Assembly: GCF_910591885.1 (NCBI RefSeq)
Contig: NC_063282.1
Coordinates: 6,089,501 to 6,153,500, forward strand
Source: Bombus terrestris
Taxonomy: Eukaryota > Arthropoda > Insecta > Hymenoptera > Apidae
Length of the DNA stretch: 64,000 bases
Direction of reading: 5' to 3'
Below, in pieces: positions 48,248 to 60,249 of the stretch; the first letter of the stretch is position 1, and the number at the start of each line of letters is the position of its first letter. The position numbers and the translations under genes are program-made. Below the pieces are notes generated by a model, which saw only the letters and a list, made by a program, of their open reading frames with translations, did not search any database and was not told the DNA's origin.

Positions 48248-48493
48248 CAGGTGTTCGGTAGCTGGTGCTACAAGTCGGAAATGTTGAATGAAATTTGTCC
48301 ATGCTGAAGCTTCGTTTGTGAGAAAATCCAGTTTATCGAGTATGCTCAAATTTAGCCAAGTAGCGACCAGATGCGAGCAGGCGATTGTTACAAATACGGA
48401 AATGAGTGAAACATGTGAAATCAAATTTTTCATTTAAACAGTAAATTTTTCGTCCGTTGACAAACCCAGACGAATGAAGCTCCACGTATGGTG
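48248..48493. mobile_element. Decayed, probably truncated member of the CAGGGTG inverted-repeat family
   Basis: It starts CAGGTGTTCGGTAGCTGGTG followed by CTACAAGTCGGAAATG, matching the left end of the 57.95-kb element (CAGGGTGGTTGGTAACTGGT, then TACAAGCGG). Its middle, read on the other strand, aligns in order with 15990-16160 of the 15.7-kb element (ACTCATTTCCGTATTTGTAA; ACTTGGCTAAATTTGAGC; GGATTTTCTCACAAACGAAG). The right arm is poor, perhaps ending in the GTTCTATATA at about 48493. Confidence 0.5.
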
Positions 48494-48519
48494 TTCTATA
48501 TAAAATTGCTACTTTTTAG

Positions 48520-49020
48520 TAAATTTCCTGATTTAAGCGGCCAGTGAAAGAGACTAACAGTTATAGGCGCGAAAATTCGCACGCGTTCGCGGAGAAATGA
48601 AAAATAAATGACGAAAAGCGTGGCGAAGGGGATAGAGGTTGGTCTCATGAAATATTGAAGGATGAAAAAATTATGACGACAGCTTAGAGTCGGACGAGTG
48701 TTCCCTGGTGACCCTGGAAGCTTGACGAGGAAGAGGAATATGTAAAATGGGTAGATGCAACGGGCCAACGAGAGCCACTAGGGTGGCAGCAATAGCAACA
48801 ACAGAGTTCTATAGGTGCTCGAAACTACGCTTATGGATCATTTAAATATTGCACGGCGAATGACTAAATAAAGTAGAAGGTCGAACGTATGCTCGGAATC
48901 TCGAATCAGTTTCCCTCTTCCTTTTGCTTTACGTAGGAATGACCGAAAAGTCCATCCCAGTTTTATCAAAATGTCTCACGTTTCGCTAGTCATAAACGTG
49001 CTTCGATCTTCGCTGTATGG
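48520..49020. other. Non-coding stretch
   Basis: No supported gene or repeat. Confidence 0.45.
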
Positions 49021-49029
49021 CCCCTCTGT

Positions 49030-50030
49030 TTATTGGGAATTACAAGGACCGGCACGATGCTCCCCATTTTGTTCTTCTTTTAGTAGACGAGGGGTCAGAA
49101 AAAGAAAAGAAGGAAAATGGAAAGAAACCGAGCAATTGTGAATTTTAACCAAGTTCTCGAAACTTTTTTCTTTCGTTCGTCCGTTGGTAAAAAGGAAACG
49201 AAGAAAAGTAAAGGAAACGTCAAGCTGCCATAATTCCTACGCTGTGAATTTTAACACGATATGTCACCGTTTCTTTTTAAGAAATTGCTGTATAGAGCAA
49301 TTGTAAGAAATGGGACGATGATCTCTAGATCGAAATCGTCTTGCGTTTAATTCTTTCGTTGGTAGGAGAAGCAAAGAAAGATTCGAATAATCGTGCGCGG
49401 AATTACAAGAATTGGCACGATGATCTTTATATTGAAATCTTCTTTCGTTTAATCCTGCGGTTGGTAGAAGAAGTAAAGAGAAATTCGAATAATCGTGTGC
49501 AGAATTACAAGAAGAATCGAGACGATCATCTGTATATCGAAATGTGCGCAATTTTTCCGCTGGCATAAGGAGCACAGAGAATTCGAGTAAACGTGGCAAA
49601 GTTGAAAGTTTTAATAAAATTTTGCTCGTTACATTTTATGGATTATTACGCAGAATTACAACAATTGGTACGGCGATTCTTACGTAAACTTTTTCTTTCG
49701 CTCCTTCGTTGCTGAAAAGAGAAAAGCGAAGAGGAAACTTCATGTCCGGAGAGGCGAAGAGGAAACGTAGAATTTCAATAATTCCTGCATCGTGAATTTT
49801 AAGAAAATTTCCCTCTTTCCTTCGCTAGAAGATTAACAAGTTGCGATTAATAACCGCGTCTGAGAAAAATTAAAGGAATTGGGACGACGAAAATTTTCTT
49901 CAATTGTGCAATTGTTTTTATCGCGGAGGAAGCGAAATGAAATTCAAATAGTCCACGGATTTTCAACAAAATTTTCGTAATTTTGACCAAGTCCCCGTGT
50001 CAAAATAAAAATTGAGGGAACGATAAAAGA
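49030..50030. repeat. Degenerate tandem array with ~102-bp period
   Basis: GAATAATCGTGCGCGGAATT at 49385 and GAATAATCGTGTGCAGAATT at 49487 are 102 bases apart and lie in two well-matched units with ACAAGAA and CGATGATC-type words. Weaker units with GGAATTACAAG / CAGAATTACAAC, CACGATG and TTTCGTT-type words extend from about 49035 to about 50030. The period is divisible by three, so on the minus strand a 34-residue peptide repeat can be read (CNSAHDYSNFSLLLLP), but nothing suggests translation. Confidence 0.75.
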
Positions 50031-50039
50031 ACGAATGAC

Positions 50040-51680
50040 GAGCAAACGAGTGCACTTTGTATATTATCAAAGTTGTTTCACCAGTTTCGCCGCTCATTAG
50101 CGACTAATCGTTTCTTTCATTTCACGCATTCATCGATCGCCCCTTTTGTTCAAACTTCCGTTCTCCGTGTCACACTCTGATTGAGACATCTAAACGAATG
50201 GAATGCAGTTAAAATGGAAATTACATTTCAGCCTGGTCGTAAAACGTGCTTCGTTTTGCCTGTAATTCATGCACGATAAAAATCCTTTGTTCCAGTCTCG
50301 ATAAAAAGTAATTCGAATTTTAGCGTGGTTCGCGCTAAAGGCGGCGTGAAATTTTATGAGTCGGTAGCTAGACTCCTGAAATATCTCGAACAAGGCAGAT
50401 TAAAAAGCCGAGAATTTAAGCACGAAGATTTATTTCGCCGCGGTGTAATCGATCCTATTCTCTGATATCTACAATCGTCCACGAAAATTGTTTTATTGAA
50501 ATAAAATGCAACAGAATATTAATATAACGTTTGCGTGTTCTATGTCAAGATTAAGAATTCTTTTATCATTGCTTTGCATGTTAAGGAATAAGTTCTGCTG
50601 TTATACGACGTCTCGTGTACGCTTTATTGAAATAAAAATTACCCTAACAAATTTCTATTCCAATAGAAATTATCCTTTTCGATGAAGTAAAGATTAAGCA
50701 TATAATATTAAAATTCCAAACACATTTGTCTCGTAAAATTAAAATCGTGTAATTCGTTTAACAAAAATGGCTCCCTCGAACGTCTTTAGCAGATAATAAA
50801 AAATTTCTTTCTTTCTGGCAAAATGTACGAAACGCTGCTCCTCCTCAATTTTCCATTTGATTTTATACACAAACGAGAAAATACTTATGGAGATTACTGT
50901 ATCTGTAATTCAACTCGAACTGAATCAACAGCGAACGATACAATGGACCCAGAAAATCTAATCGAGCGTATCGAATTTACGTAAGATTTCGTCGACGAAC
51001 CGTGTCATGTATTATTTTACTTAAAAAATAAATAAAAGAGAGAGAAAAGAGAAGGAAGAAAGAAGGAACACTGACGAAAAATCCACTAACAAGAAGAAAG
51101 ATTAAGCGTTCTCCACACGTTGTACACGTCCTGGTTACTCGATTCTATTCAAGGAATGGGAGATGCATTTCGTTAAAACGGCGGGCGAGGTCGGTTTAAA
51201 AATACGTCGCATCAGGAACCTTTTTATAATACGGTTGTAAAAGGCAAAAATGAAATCGCGTTCCTTTTTCCGGCCCGCGGATTCTCACTTTTCCTTCACC
51301 TGGTTTTTCCATTTTCTTTTCGCTGCTTTCTCTTTATACACACAGGCCGCTTAAAAGCCTCAATTAATTGCAATCCGTTCTCGCGAAACGAGACCTTACA
51401 CCACGCGCCGGAAGAATGGCACGTTAAAAAGCTCTATGGACGTTAAAACACCTCTTTCTCTCTCTCTTTCTCATCTTTCTCGTTCTCCATTGCCCTACTA
51501 CCCCCACTTTTAGCCACGGAATTATTAAAGGCGATTACGACAAAGAAAACGAGATCAAAGCGATCGTGCGCGATGTCAGAAATAATTAGAAAATTCCCTG
51601 GCAACCCGAGATCCAAACAGGCATTCGTATTTCCGATCGATCGTCGAAAATCTGCCGAGAGAAATACTCGAAAAGCTTCG
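50040..51680. other. Non-coding stretch
   Basis: No supported gene. A short CT-rich run lies at about 51450-51482 and an AG-rich run at about 51030-51068. Confidence 0.5.
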
Positions 51681-51691
51681 CGAAATGATCG

Positions 51692-51845
51692 TTCAACCAG
51701 TTAGCTGTTGCCACTTCCTTGTGAAGCGCGTACTACTAAAATGTGTCGCAAAATGTAAGCGATGACGAGTATACTCGTCATAACACAAAATGTTTCCATT
51801 TCTTCATGACGAGTACACTCGTCAAAAACAGGTAGCTGATTAATT
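51692..51845. mobile_element. Second copy of the TTAA-type MITE, with 20-bp palindrome
   Basis: It begins TTCAACCAGTTAGCTGTTGC and ends with AAAACAGGTAGCTGATTAAT, imperfect versions of the ends of the 29.4-kb element (TTAACCACTTAGCTGTT and AACAGCTAATTGGTTAA). Both copies share AAATGTGTCGCAA and ACTCGTCAAAAACAG in the same order. Here ATGACGAGTATACTCGTCAT (51762-51781) is a perfect 20-bp palindrome, with a second near-copy, ATGACGAGTACACTCGTCA, at about 51806. The left flank is TTCA rather than TTAA, so the copy is older or mutated. Confidence 0.7.
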
Positions 51846-52539
51846 GTACGACCGACAAACAGGTCGACGATTTTCATGGTGATTCATGCTTTTGTGACGA
51901 AAGGAAATAAAATCGGAACAGAGAGGCGAGGAAAGAAAATATTCAAATGGCAATTATCCAATTAATCGCACGTGGTTAGAAATTGTGATAACGGCGTAGC
52001 TATTTCTTTGAGGAATTAAGCCAAGGAAATTCATAAATTATACAACGTTATACCTATAGCATGGAAGTACGAAAGTATGACACAGTATGAAAGTAGTAAG
52101 ACAGCTTATAATGAAACTGCGGATATGTTCATGGAAATTCGGCTTTTCGCGAATACGATTAACGAAATAGGACTTGAACAGAGATTCCACCCTTTTGAGA
52201 ACTTTTTCACAACTTCAATGTTCAATATGTGGATGAACATTCGGTCGATCGAAATATTAATCGCAGCTTGCAATGGATAACGAAAAGAATATACTGGATG
52301 ATTATAGAATGGAAGAAATTGTAAGAAAGAAGAAAGGAATAAAAATAATTAAGAAAAATACGCTTTCTTTGAATCTACGTATATGGAATTCATTTATATA
52401 TATATATAAAAAAAAGGGAAAATAATCAGCGGAAATTAATTTTCCAAAGAATGAAAATGGCACTGGAACATAGGAGAAGTGATACTTGGAATTTTTTCGC
52501 ACTTCTGCGAGCAAACTATTCACCTCTGAACTATCCAAC

Positions 52540-52875
52540 CCCTAAAACTGAGCCACGTTAAGCTCGCTAATTAATTGCCGGCCGTTCTCACGCGTGTGCC
52601 AGCCGAGTTTACATTGGCCCCACGGGCGCCTCATCTCTAATTATCAACTTAATTAATAACTCGATCTTTATGCTTATGAATGGGAATTTTCTTAGACGCC
52701 GCGGTACCATTCGACACTGACTGGAGAATCCATATTATCGCCGCAAGCTTTAATTCTGGCCGAGCAACTTCGGCGCACCTAATTAACGACATAATTAACG
52801 ATCCATCCAACGTCCCTTTTTCACTCGGACTACGCTCTACTAACATTTCTCAAAGAGAGACGTAATTAGAGATGC
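52540..52875. promoter_or_regulatory. Homotypic cluster of TAATTA cores (candidate enhancer)
   Basis: At least six homeodomain-type cores occur in about 330 bases: CTAATTAATTG, CTAATTATC, CTTAATTAATAAC, CCTAATTAACG, ATAATTAACG and CGTAATTAGAG. The sequence between them is rich in GC and CpG, so the AT-rich cores stand out from their background. Clusters of this kind are a known property of developmental enhancers; that it acts as one is inferred. Confidence 0.4.
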
Positions 52876-52879
52876 ACAG

Positions 52880-54040
52880 AGACAAAACTCGCGCAAAGAT
52901 GTCCCGTAAATGGGTTTAAACATTCCGCGGAAACAAAAAGAGAAAGTAAATCGAGCATAAAGATCTTTTCTATTATCGTTGCTTCTATTTCGACGAAACT
53001 TAACGTCTTAAGGAATAGAAGATCCGCTCACTATTTACTGTTCGTGGTAAATATAGTCATCGAGCGAGCGAAGAATTGGATAACTCGAGGATGACGAGGA
53101 CGAGACTTTTTCGAAGATTATTTTTATTTTATGTTTTCTTATTTCTGTATCCGGCTCGAATGCACTCAATATCGTCGACTTTTTTATATTTGAAGCAATT
53201 ATTGCGTTAACATGCTTTGAGAATTATTCCACTGTTATGATAATCGAGATTCCAATTTATATATTCCTATGATCTATATTATGTTCTACAATAGTTTAAG
53301 TATCGTTCTGTTGACATGACAAGGATTCAAAGATAGATTTATGATGACGTTCTATCTAGAGAAATTTATTATTATGCTTTGAATTGGAGCAGCGTAAGCT
53401 CGAATTAAGAAAACGGCACTAATTTTTATGTGGACAACTATCAATATAGGTATGCTGTAAGCATAAATTTACGTAACATCAGAGGAACTGTGTGTTGCCA
53501 GATGCCAGAAAATGAACCTGTTTGTAATACGTAGTCCAATATACGTGATCCAATGAACAATAAATTTATAATAACTTTATTACATCATTATATTAACTTC
53601 TATACTATACATTATATTTTGCAACTAAACCCTCTTCCAGATAAAGAAAAGATACGAAAAATGAGATTTGAATATGTAAATTATATTCTGTAATTTATTC
53701 CTACATTGACACGTATATTTTTATTATTATTATAGTAAATGAATCACGTTTCTATCATTTAGAAAAATCATGCATTGATTATCCCAGTTGTTCTCGCATC
53801 TATATTATATCTGTAGTAAATATTATATATTCTAATAAATTCTATAATGTATATAATATAATCTATAACAAAATAATAATTTATTATATACTTACTTTAA
53901 TTTAATTATACTTTACTTTACTTTAATTATGAAATAGCCAGCTTCTTAATATCTGATTTCATTATGCATAATAATGCAATTTTACCATCTTTCGTGCATT
54001 CCACGCTCTTTGTAAATAAAGTGCTGAAGAACTAAAGATA
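52880..54040. other. Non-coding, very AT-rich stretch
   Basis: No supported gene. From about 53800 to 53940 the sequence is almost pure A/T with many TATAAT-like words. Confidence 0.5.
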
Positions 54041-54045
54041 TACAA

Positions 54046-54092
54046 ACATGAAGAAGAAGAAGGAGAAGAAGAAGAGAAGAGAACAGAAGGAT
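54046..54092 (+). repeat. GAA/GGA microsatellite-like tract
   Basis: A run of imperfect GAA units (ATGAAGAAGAAGAAGGAGAA and onward) is pure purine after its first bases. It opens a Lys-rich frame by chance. Confidence 0.8.
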
Positions 54093-54099
54093 TCAACAA

Positions 54100-55560
54100 T
54101 TATTTTAAGTAGCCTGACGGTCACCCAGTATATTCTACTTATCGTAATCAACGACTTTTCCTGGTTCCAGGCAATTACCAACGACACAATCATTCTCGTA
54201 TCAAATATCTTTGTCGGTCGCATCGCGGCAATTAACCTCCTTGTCGATTATAATTAAGCATCCATCTTGTTCCGCTCAAATTCCACACGTATACATACAT
54301 ATATCGTAATCAGCGTGTCTGGTCACAGAGAGGCACACTTTTGTTCAATTAATTAGCCGCGAACCACATATTAAAGGATCGACATGGTCGGCAAACGAAG
54401 CCAGATTGGCTGAATGTATCGCAGATGAATCGTGAATGGTGAATTAACGAGGGAATGTGTTCTCGCTGCCATTCCTCGGAATAGTAATATTTTTGTGTAT
54501 CTTTGAGGGAGAGCAATTTTCAATTTGTAAAATTACCGAAACCCCGTGGTCGCGTCTCCCTGCCTCGACCAACGTTTTTATAAAAAAAGGAAAAAATGTT
54601 AGGAACGTGATATTAAAAATACCAGTAGCAGTAGGATTAAAAAAATATCAAGAGGTGAAAAGGTTGGAAAATATCAGGCCAACAGTATCGGGCTCCTCTT
54701 TCACTGATTAAATTAAAATTAAATCGTCTTAAATTAAGATCAAAGACAAGGGTTCGACGATGAAAAAATTTCAAGAATAAAAAAGTATTCGAGGTAAGAT
54801 ATTAGAAATTAATAAGAGGATTTTTATTGAATTACCTCGTAAGTTCTGCGAGCATTGTACAGGTTAATTGGTACCTAAGAGAGGTGTAAGTTTCAAGGAG
54901 ATTTCCAATGCGTTGAAAGAATGCCAGCCGAAAGGCCAAATGTAGAATATTTGCGAATTTCGCGAAGCAGAGGATAAAGCAACAGCGACGACTAGAAGTT
55001 TTATGTTTGGAAAGATAAATTTACCAACGACACGATCGTTCAAGATTCATTCGCGAGCTCTGCGTGCAAGGACGTAAAACGACGATGGTTTTCGAAAGCT
55101 TTTTACACGGAGAATTTTCATCGGACTTTATACCTCGGAGATTGTTCATGTTGTGAACGGGGAAAAAATCCCAAAAATTTCCGAATAAGAAGGGAGAACA
55201 CGACGTTGATAAATCCATAAGGCTTCTCTGTAATCTGCCGTCAAAATTTTAATTACGAGGAGAAATTGAACGTTCTAAGATAGAAAATGATTAAATAAAG
55301 ATAATTACCAAAAAAAGGACGAAAAGACAGAACGAACAAAGAATCGATGCCTGTTGTTTCTAATCAAAACGGAACACTCATCGAATTTCACGTAAAATTT
55401 GCCGCACCGCTGGCGAAAATGGAAATATCGCGCGATTTTTAGCGTGCGTAACGAGACTATCAACGTAATTTCACTGGGTCGTAAAGCGTACAGCAACAAC
55501 GTGAAAATTGTCTCGAGACGAATTCTCGCGTATCGTCGACGCGAAAGCGACGTATGCTGG
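54100..55560. other. Non-coding stretch
   Basis: No supported gene. Short frames at 54457-54711 plus and 55305-55574 minus have no motifs. Confidence 0.45.
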
Positions 55561-55565
55561 ATAAA

Positions 55566-55587
55566 ACGTCGCATAAAAATGCGACGT
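55566..55587. other. Perfect small hairpin ACGTCGCAT-AAAA-ATGCGACGT
   Basis: Two 9-base arms pair perfectly across an AAAA loop in a CpG-rich stretch. A GCGACGTATGC-like partial relative of the arm lies just to the left, near 55547. It could be a binding-site palindrome or an RNA hairpin; it is too short to be a typical microRNA precursor. Confidence 0.5.
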
Positions 55588-55599
55588 CTTTACGGAAAT

Positions 55600-57950
55600 T
55601 TCGATTCGCTTGGCGAGGATCCGCGATTTCTTTGACTTCGTCTCGGAAACGTTCAACGTCGTCCAAACGAGCTACTTTTATATTTAATGGTCCAAATGCT
55701 TCAAGGACCAATGATTTCTGAACGCGATATTTTTTTCCATCGATTCACCATCTTCGATCCTATTTCTGAACGTTGCGGTTACGAAAGATAATTTCGAGCA
55801 TTCGTTCAATCCCTTCTTTATCTAATAATTTCTCAACATCGCACGGCAATTATTTCTTCCGCGTAAATTGTACAGTTTCATGAGATTTGAAGAACTTGAA
55901 ATATTTGTTATAGTTTCGGTAAATTATTTTTTGATTTATGGATGGATTAAGGGAACTGGCAAATCATAAAGAAACAAAGAAAATCATTTCTGGATGTAAA
56001 TTTGTTAAACTGTCAACGGCGCAGTTAGGGAATTTCTTTACATGGAAAATTAAATTTCATTATAAAATGGATTAACTATGCGTAAACTTCTGTTTCATTC
56101 TTTCTCATAAAACTTTTTATATAGCGATCCCTAACAGATTAGGCGATTAAAAAATAATGGCCACGTGAGGGAAAAACGAAACCATCGTTCACTAACTTCT
56201 AAACAATTTTCTCTCCATCTTCAAATTGTACTTTTAAAGAAACCATAAAAATAGCCCATAAAATGATACACGGGAATTTATAAGGAAGTCGTATACTAGA
56301 TCTATTCAGTACTATTAATACGATATTCATTGTCAGTCAAAATTTAATTAAAAGTGATTTACAGCTTTAATTAAAAGCAACCCGTGTACTGTGCGTTCCC
56401 TGGAGCAACTTACACGCAAATTATAATATCATTGTACAATTTGTCACGGAGTAACGATTTTACCTAAAAAACGAGCAAATCAAGAGATACATACATGTTT
56501 GGTAAATGGAACAAGTGACACGACGAAAGAGCATTCATCGCAAAATTAAAGTTGGTGAAACCGAGCGTCGAGTGAAACTGTTTCAAAGTTACGTTTTGTT
56601 GCGTGCAATTGCAAATACAATTTTCTGTTCCAACAAATTTACACGGTGCTTATTCTCTCCCTCTCTCTCTCTCTCTCGCTCTCCTGTTTCTCCGCGGTAA
56701 AATTTTTGATTAAACGTCATCCACATCCCCTTTTCGTGACAAAGGCTTTCCAAGAGAAAGACGTACACGTTTCGGCCAAATGTTATCTAGCCAACATCTC
56801 CATTCGATTAAGCTTTCGTTGATTGGTGGTAATCTTATTCAGCCGCGAATTCAATTTGATTATCCGATTTCGCTAAATTAGCGACTCGGTGGAAAACCGA
56901 GCCGGCAGACTGAATCGTAGCTCGGACTTGCTACCGATTCAATTTCACCCACGTCTCTCGCGTAATATTCCCCGCGTACAGAAATATTTTGCAATTCGGT
57001 TACAAAGTTCGAGACTGCGCGATTTTAATTAAAACCACCGTGAAATAAACTGGCCGGGCAAAAAAATTACGCCCTCGAAAATATTGCGCTCGAGCACAGA
57101 TTTCAGGGCAATTTTCGATTTCAATGGTGTCTATGATTTCGTGGATACGGGGCAGAAGTACATATACGGAGATAATTGTACGCGACGATCATCGCTCTTT
57201 GGTAGACCGACGAGGAAACAGATGTCTGTCGGCCACATTCTCGAAGAAACATTTACCAACGTAGCGCTAGTCGAACTTTCTTTATGCCGTTTCGCCAACG
57301 CGAAACTTTACGTACGTATTTTACTTTTTCTAATCGACGTTCCACATCCGAACAAGCATCGCTGCGTACATTAGGAAAAGTATGTCTCATTGCCCGTGGA
57401 ATAAAAATATCACTACAGGCGTACGTTCTTTAAATTTTCCTCAGAATTGACGATTAAAAGTCGGAAGAAAATATTCAGAAAGAGGATATGATAGGTTCAC
57501 CTTACAGGATGTACAGCAAATATTATTTTAAGTCGAGTGATACGTTTATTAACCTGCTAAATTATGCTAAGTAAATGCTTTACTACGAAATAGCTGACAG
57601 AAGTGCATGCACTGATAGATTCGCTGATATAAGGCTTTGGAAATAGACGGCGATTCCAGAACATTTCGCGAGAAATAAGAAGCGTAGAGATTAAAAACGT
57701 TACTATTGTACATGTATTATATATATAAATATTATATATAATTATGTATTATATATAATATGTATAATTTTATGTGCTAAATTAGGTTAGTTGCGTAGTA
57801 GTGATACTTGTATGTGAATATCAGTGTGTGGAAGTATGTGTGTGGGCGGCGTCTGGAAAACAAAGGAATGTAAACTGTTCGTTTAACAGTCTGTTATGGA
57901 AGAAGGTGCAAGGTATCGATGAATATCTTTGAAATCGTTTATCAAATACA
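55600..57950. other. Non-coding stretch
   Basis: No supported gene. It has a CT tract at about 56656-56688, a CpG-richer part at 56840-57330 with a 96-codon plus frame lacking motifs, and an AT-repeat section at about 57717-57770. Confidence 0.45.
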
Positions 57951-57954
57951 TATA

Positions 57955-58558
57955 CAGGGTGGTTGGTAACTGGTGGTACAAGCGGAAAGGGGGTGATTCT
58001 ACGCGAAAAAAGAAGTCGAAAATATAGAATAAAAATTTTTCGTTTGAGGCTTTGTTTTCGAGAAAATCGACTTTGAATTTTATTTATGGAGCCATATTAA
58101 ATCAATTGTCTATTCTGAAGAAATCGCAAGTTGCAAGCAATTGAAAGAAAAGATTATTGTAGTCTTTCAGACTTTAAAACAATCGAATACGTTGGAAGTG
58201 TTCATAGAAATTTCATTAGAAGAGCAGAAGTATGTGTTCGGCAGAATGGACAACATTTTCAGCAATTTTTGTAATAATAAACTTTATGATTTCTTCATAT
58301 TATTTCATTATGTATTCCTAATTTTCCGTTACGGCAAAAACAAACTTAAACTGCGATAATATCCATCGAGACAACGATCTACAGTGAGATCCGTTATATC
58401 GAGACGTGATAAAGTGCACGCATACCGAGCCAAAATTCAAAGTCGATTTTCTCGAAAACAAAGCCTCAAACGAAAAATGTTTATTCTATATTTTCGACTT
58501 CTTTTTTCGCGTAGAATCACTCCCTTTCCGCTTGTACCACCAATTACCAAACACCCTG
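57955..58558. mobile_element. Best-preserved CAGGGTG inverted-repeat element, TATA-flanked
   Basis: The left arm starts CAGGGTGGTTGGTAACTGGT and continues with TACAAGCGGAAAGGGGGTGA, TTCTACGCGAAAAAAGAAG, and TTGTTTTCGAGAAAATCGAC. The right arm, read on the other strand from 58558 back to about 58435, has CAGGGTGTTTGGTAATTGGT and the same following words. Arms are about 120 bases with few mismatches. TATA flanks both ends (57951-57954; 58559-58562). The interior of about 360 bases holds short frames (58141-58359) without transposase motifs. It is a non-autonomous DNA element; the superfamily cannot be named from the ends alone. Confidence 0.88.
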
Positions 58559-58599
58559 TATAACTATTCTAATATAAATTCTAAGTGTAAATTTAGTGT

Positions 58600-59350
58600 T
58601 CCTATAGCATTATTTCGCCAATTAAGATCCAAAATTCTCAACAGTTACTAATGTTTCTCAGACATTCGAAAGAGCAAACGTTCAAAGCCAAGTGCGAACA
58701 TGATTTTCACGTGGAATTGGTTCGCAACGTATCGAAGTTTAAATTCCCTTCGTAAAACACGTTGGTCTTCTATTATTTAGCATTTTCGCCAGATAAGTTC
58801 ACTTCTCCATATAATTCACCAGCTTTTTAAAAAAATCGAATATCAACGACGATTAGACGGAAGAAGAAAAAAGATCGGAAAGGAAAACACGAATTTTGTG
58901 AACGGTGTGCGTTAGAATTGGTTTTTATGGGGGTGGACGAGGCATATTTTGGCTGTCGTGGGCGGCTTTTCACCGGACCGTTCTACCGATGTTATTTATA
59001 TTTATTGGACATTTACGAGAGGCTCCTCCGCACGAGCGTGGTCCGCCGCAGGCGAATTCGCTTCACGTCACAAACGTTCTCATTTTCAAACGGTGTACTT
59101 GTCAACCCGCTATTAGCGTGCCGAGTATTCTTGGCACCGGTCCTCCCGTTCCCATCCGAAAATAATTCCGAAGACGATGCGGAAAGCCACGCAACGCGCA
59201 TTAAACACCGATCATCGTGTCCGATCTTGGCATTCGAACGCGATATGATCGAGTGTCCTCACGAATTTCTCTCCCATTTTACAGACACACTATTTACATA
59301 TCGATAGGTACAATTTTAAAAGTACTCGGATATTCTGCTGTATTTATTTT
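58600..59350. other. Non-coding stretch with a motif-free open frame
   Basis: Plus frames at 58905-59165 and 58918-59307 are open in a GC-richer section but overlap each other in different frames and show no family motif, start context or splice pair. I treat them as chance. Confidence 0.4.
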
Positions 59351-59361
59351 TATTTACTTAC

Positions 59362-60240
59362 CTGTATTCTTAAACTTTGTTTAAAAAAAAAAAACAATAT
59401 TCATTTTATGGGTTTAAAATTTGATCGATTCAGTTTAGAGAAGAAGACAGGTAGAAACGTTGCACGAGACATTTCTAGTAATTTCCTTGCTAAATCTTGT
59501 CCATTTAGCAATCAGCAATGATGATTATATCACGAAGCTACTGTATTGTTAGACTTCGTTAAAAAACAATGTTCACTTTATGGATTTAAAATTTGATCGA
59601 TCCAGTTTAGAGAAGAAGGCAGGTAGAAACGTTGTACGAGATATTTGTGGCACTTTCCTTGCTAAATCTTGTCCATTTAGCAATCAGCAATGATGATTAT
59701 ATCACGAAGCTACTGTATTGTTAGACTTCGTTAAAAAACAATGCTCACTTTATGGATTTAAAATTTGATCGATTCAGTTTAGAGAAGAAGGCAGGTAGAA
59801 ACGTGGTACGAGATATTTGTGGTACTTTCCTTGCTAAATCTTGTCCATTTAGCAATCAGCAATGATGATTATATCACGAAGCTACTGTATTGTTAAATTT
59901 CATTAAAAAACAATACTCACTTTGTGGATTTAAAATTTGATCGATTCAGTTTAGAGAAGAAGGCAGGTAGAAACGTTGTACGAGATATTTGTGGTACTTT
60001 CCTTGCTAAATCTTGTCCATTTAGCAATCAGCAATGATGATTATATCACGAGGCTACTGTATTGTTAAATTTCATTAAAAAACAATACTCACTTTGTGGA
60101 TTTAAAATTTGATCAATTTAATGTAGGGGAAAGGAGAAAACATTACACGAGAGGTTTTTAATAATTTTCTCATTAAATCTTGTGAATTTACCAATTCAAC
60201 GACAAATTATTATATCCAATACTACGTAACCAATGAGAAC
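59362..60240 (+). repeat. Satellite-like tandem array, 172-bp unit, about five copies
   Basis: The word TTTAAAATTTGATCGAT recurs at 59413, 59585, 59757, 59929 and (as TTTAAAATTTGATCAAT) 60101, always exactly 172 bases apart. Within each unit come GGCAGGTAGAAACGT, CTTGCTAAATCTTGTCCATT, TAGCAATCAGCAATGATGAT and ATATCACGAAGCTACTGTAT. The middle copies differ by only a few bases, while the last copy (60101 onward) has diverged strongly, as usual at the edge of an array. The unit is not a multiple of three and is non-coding. The length is close to a nucleosome repeat. Confidence 0.95.
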
Positions 60241-60249
60241 GAAGAAGTT

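Noticed and set aside
52454..52476. AATGGCACTGGAA, matching the 5' part of the miR-263 microRNA family
   Set aside because: Only the first 13 bases fit; the rest differs and the flanks do not form the needed stem-loop with a star strand.
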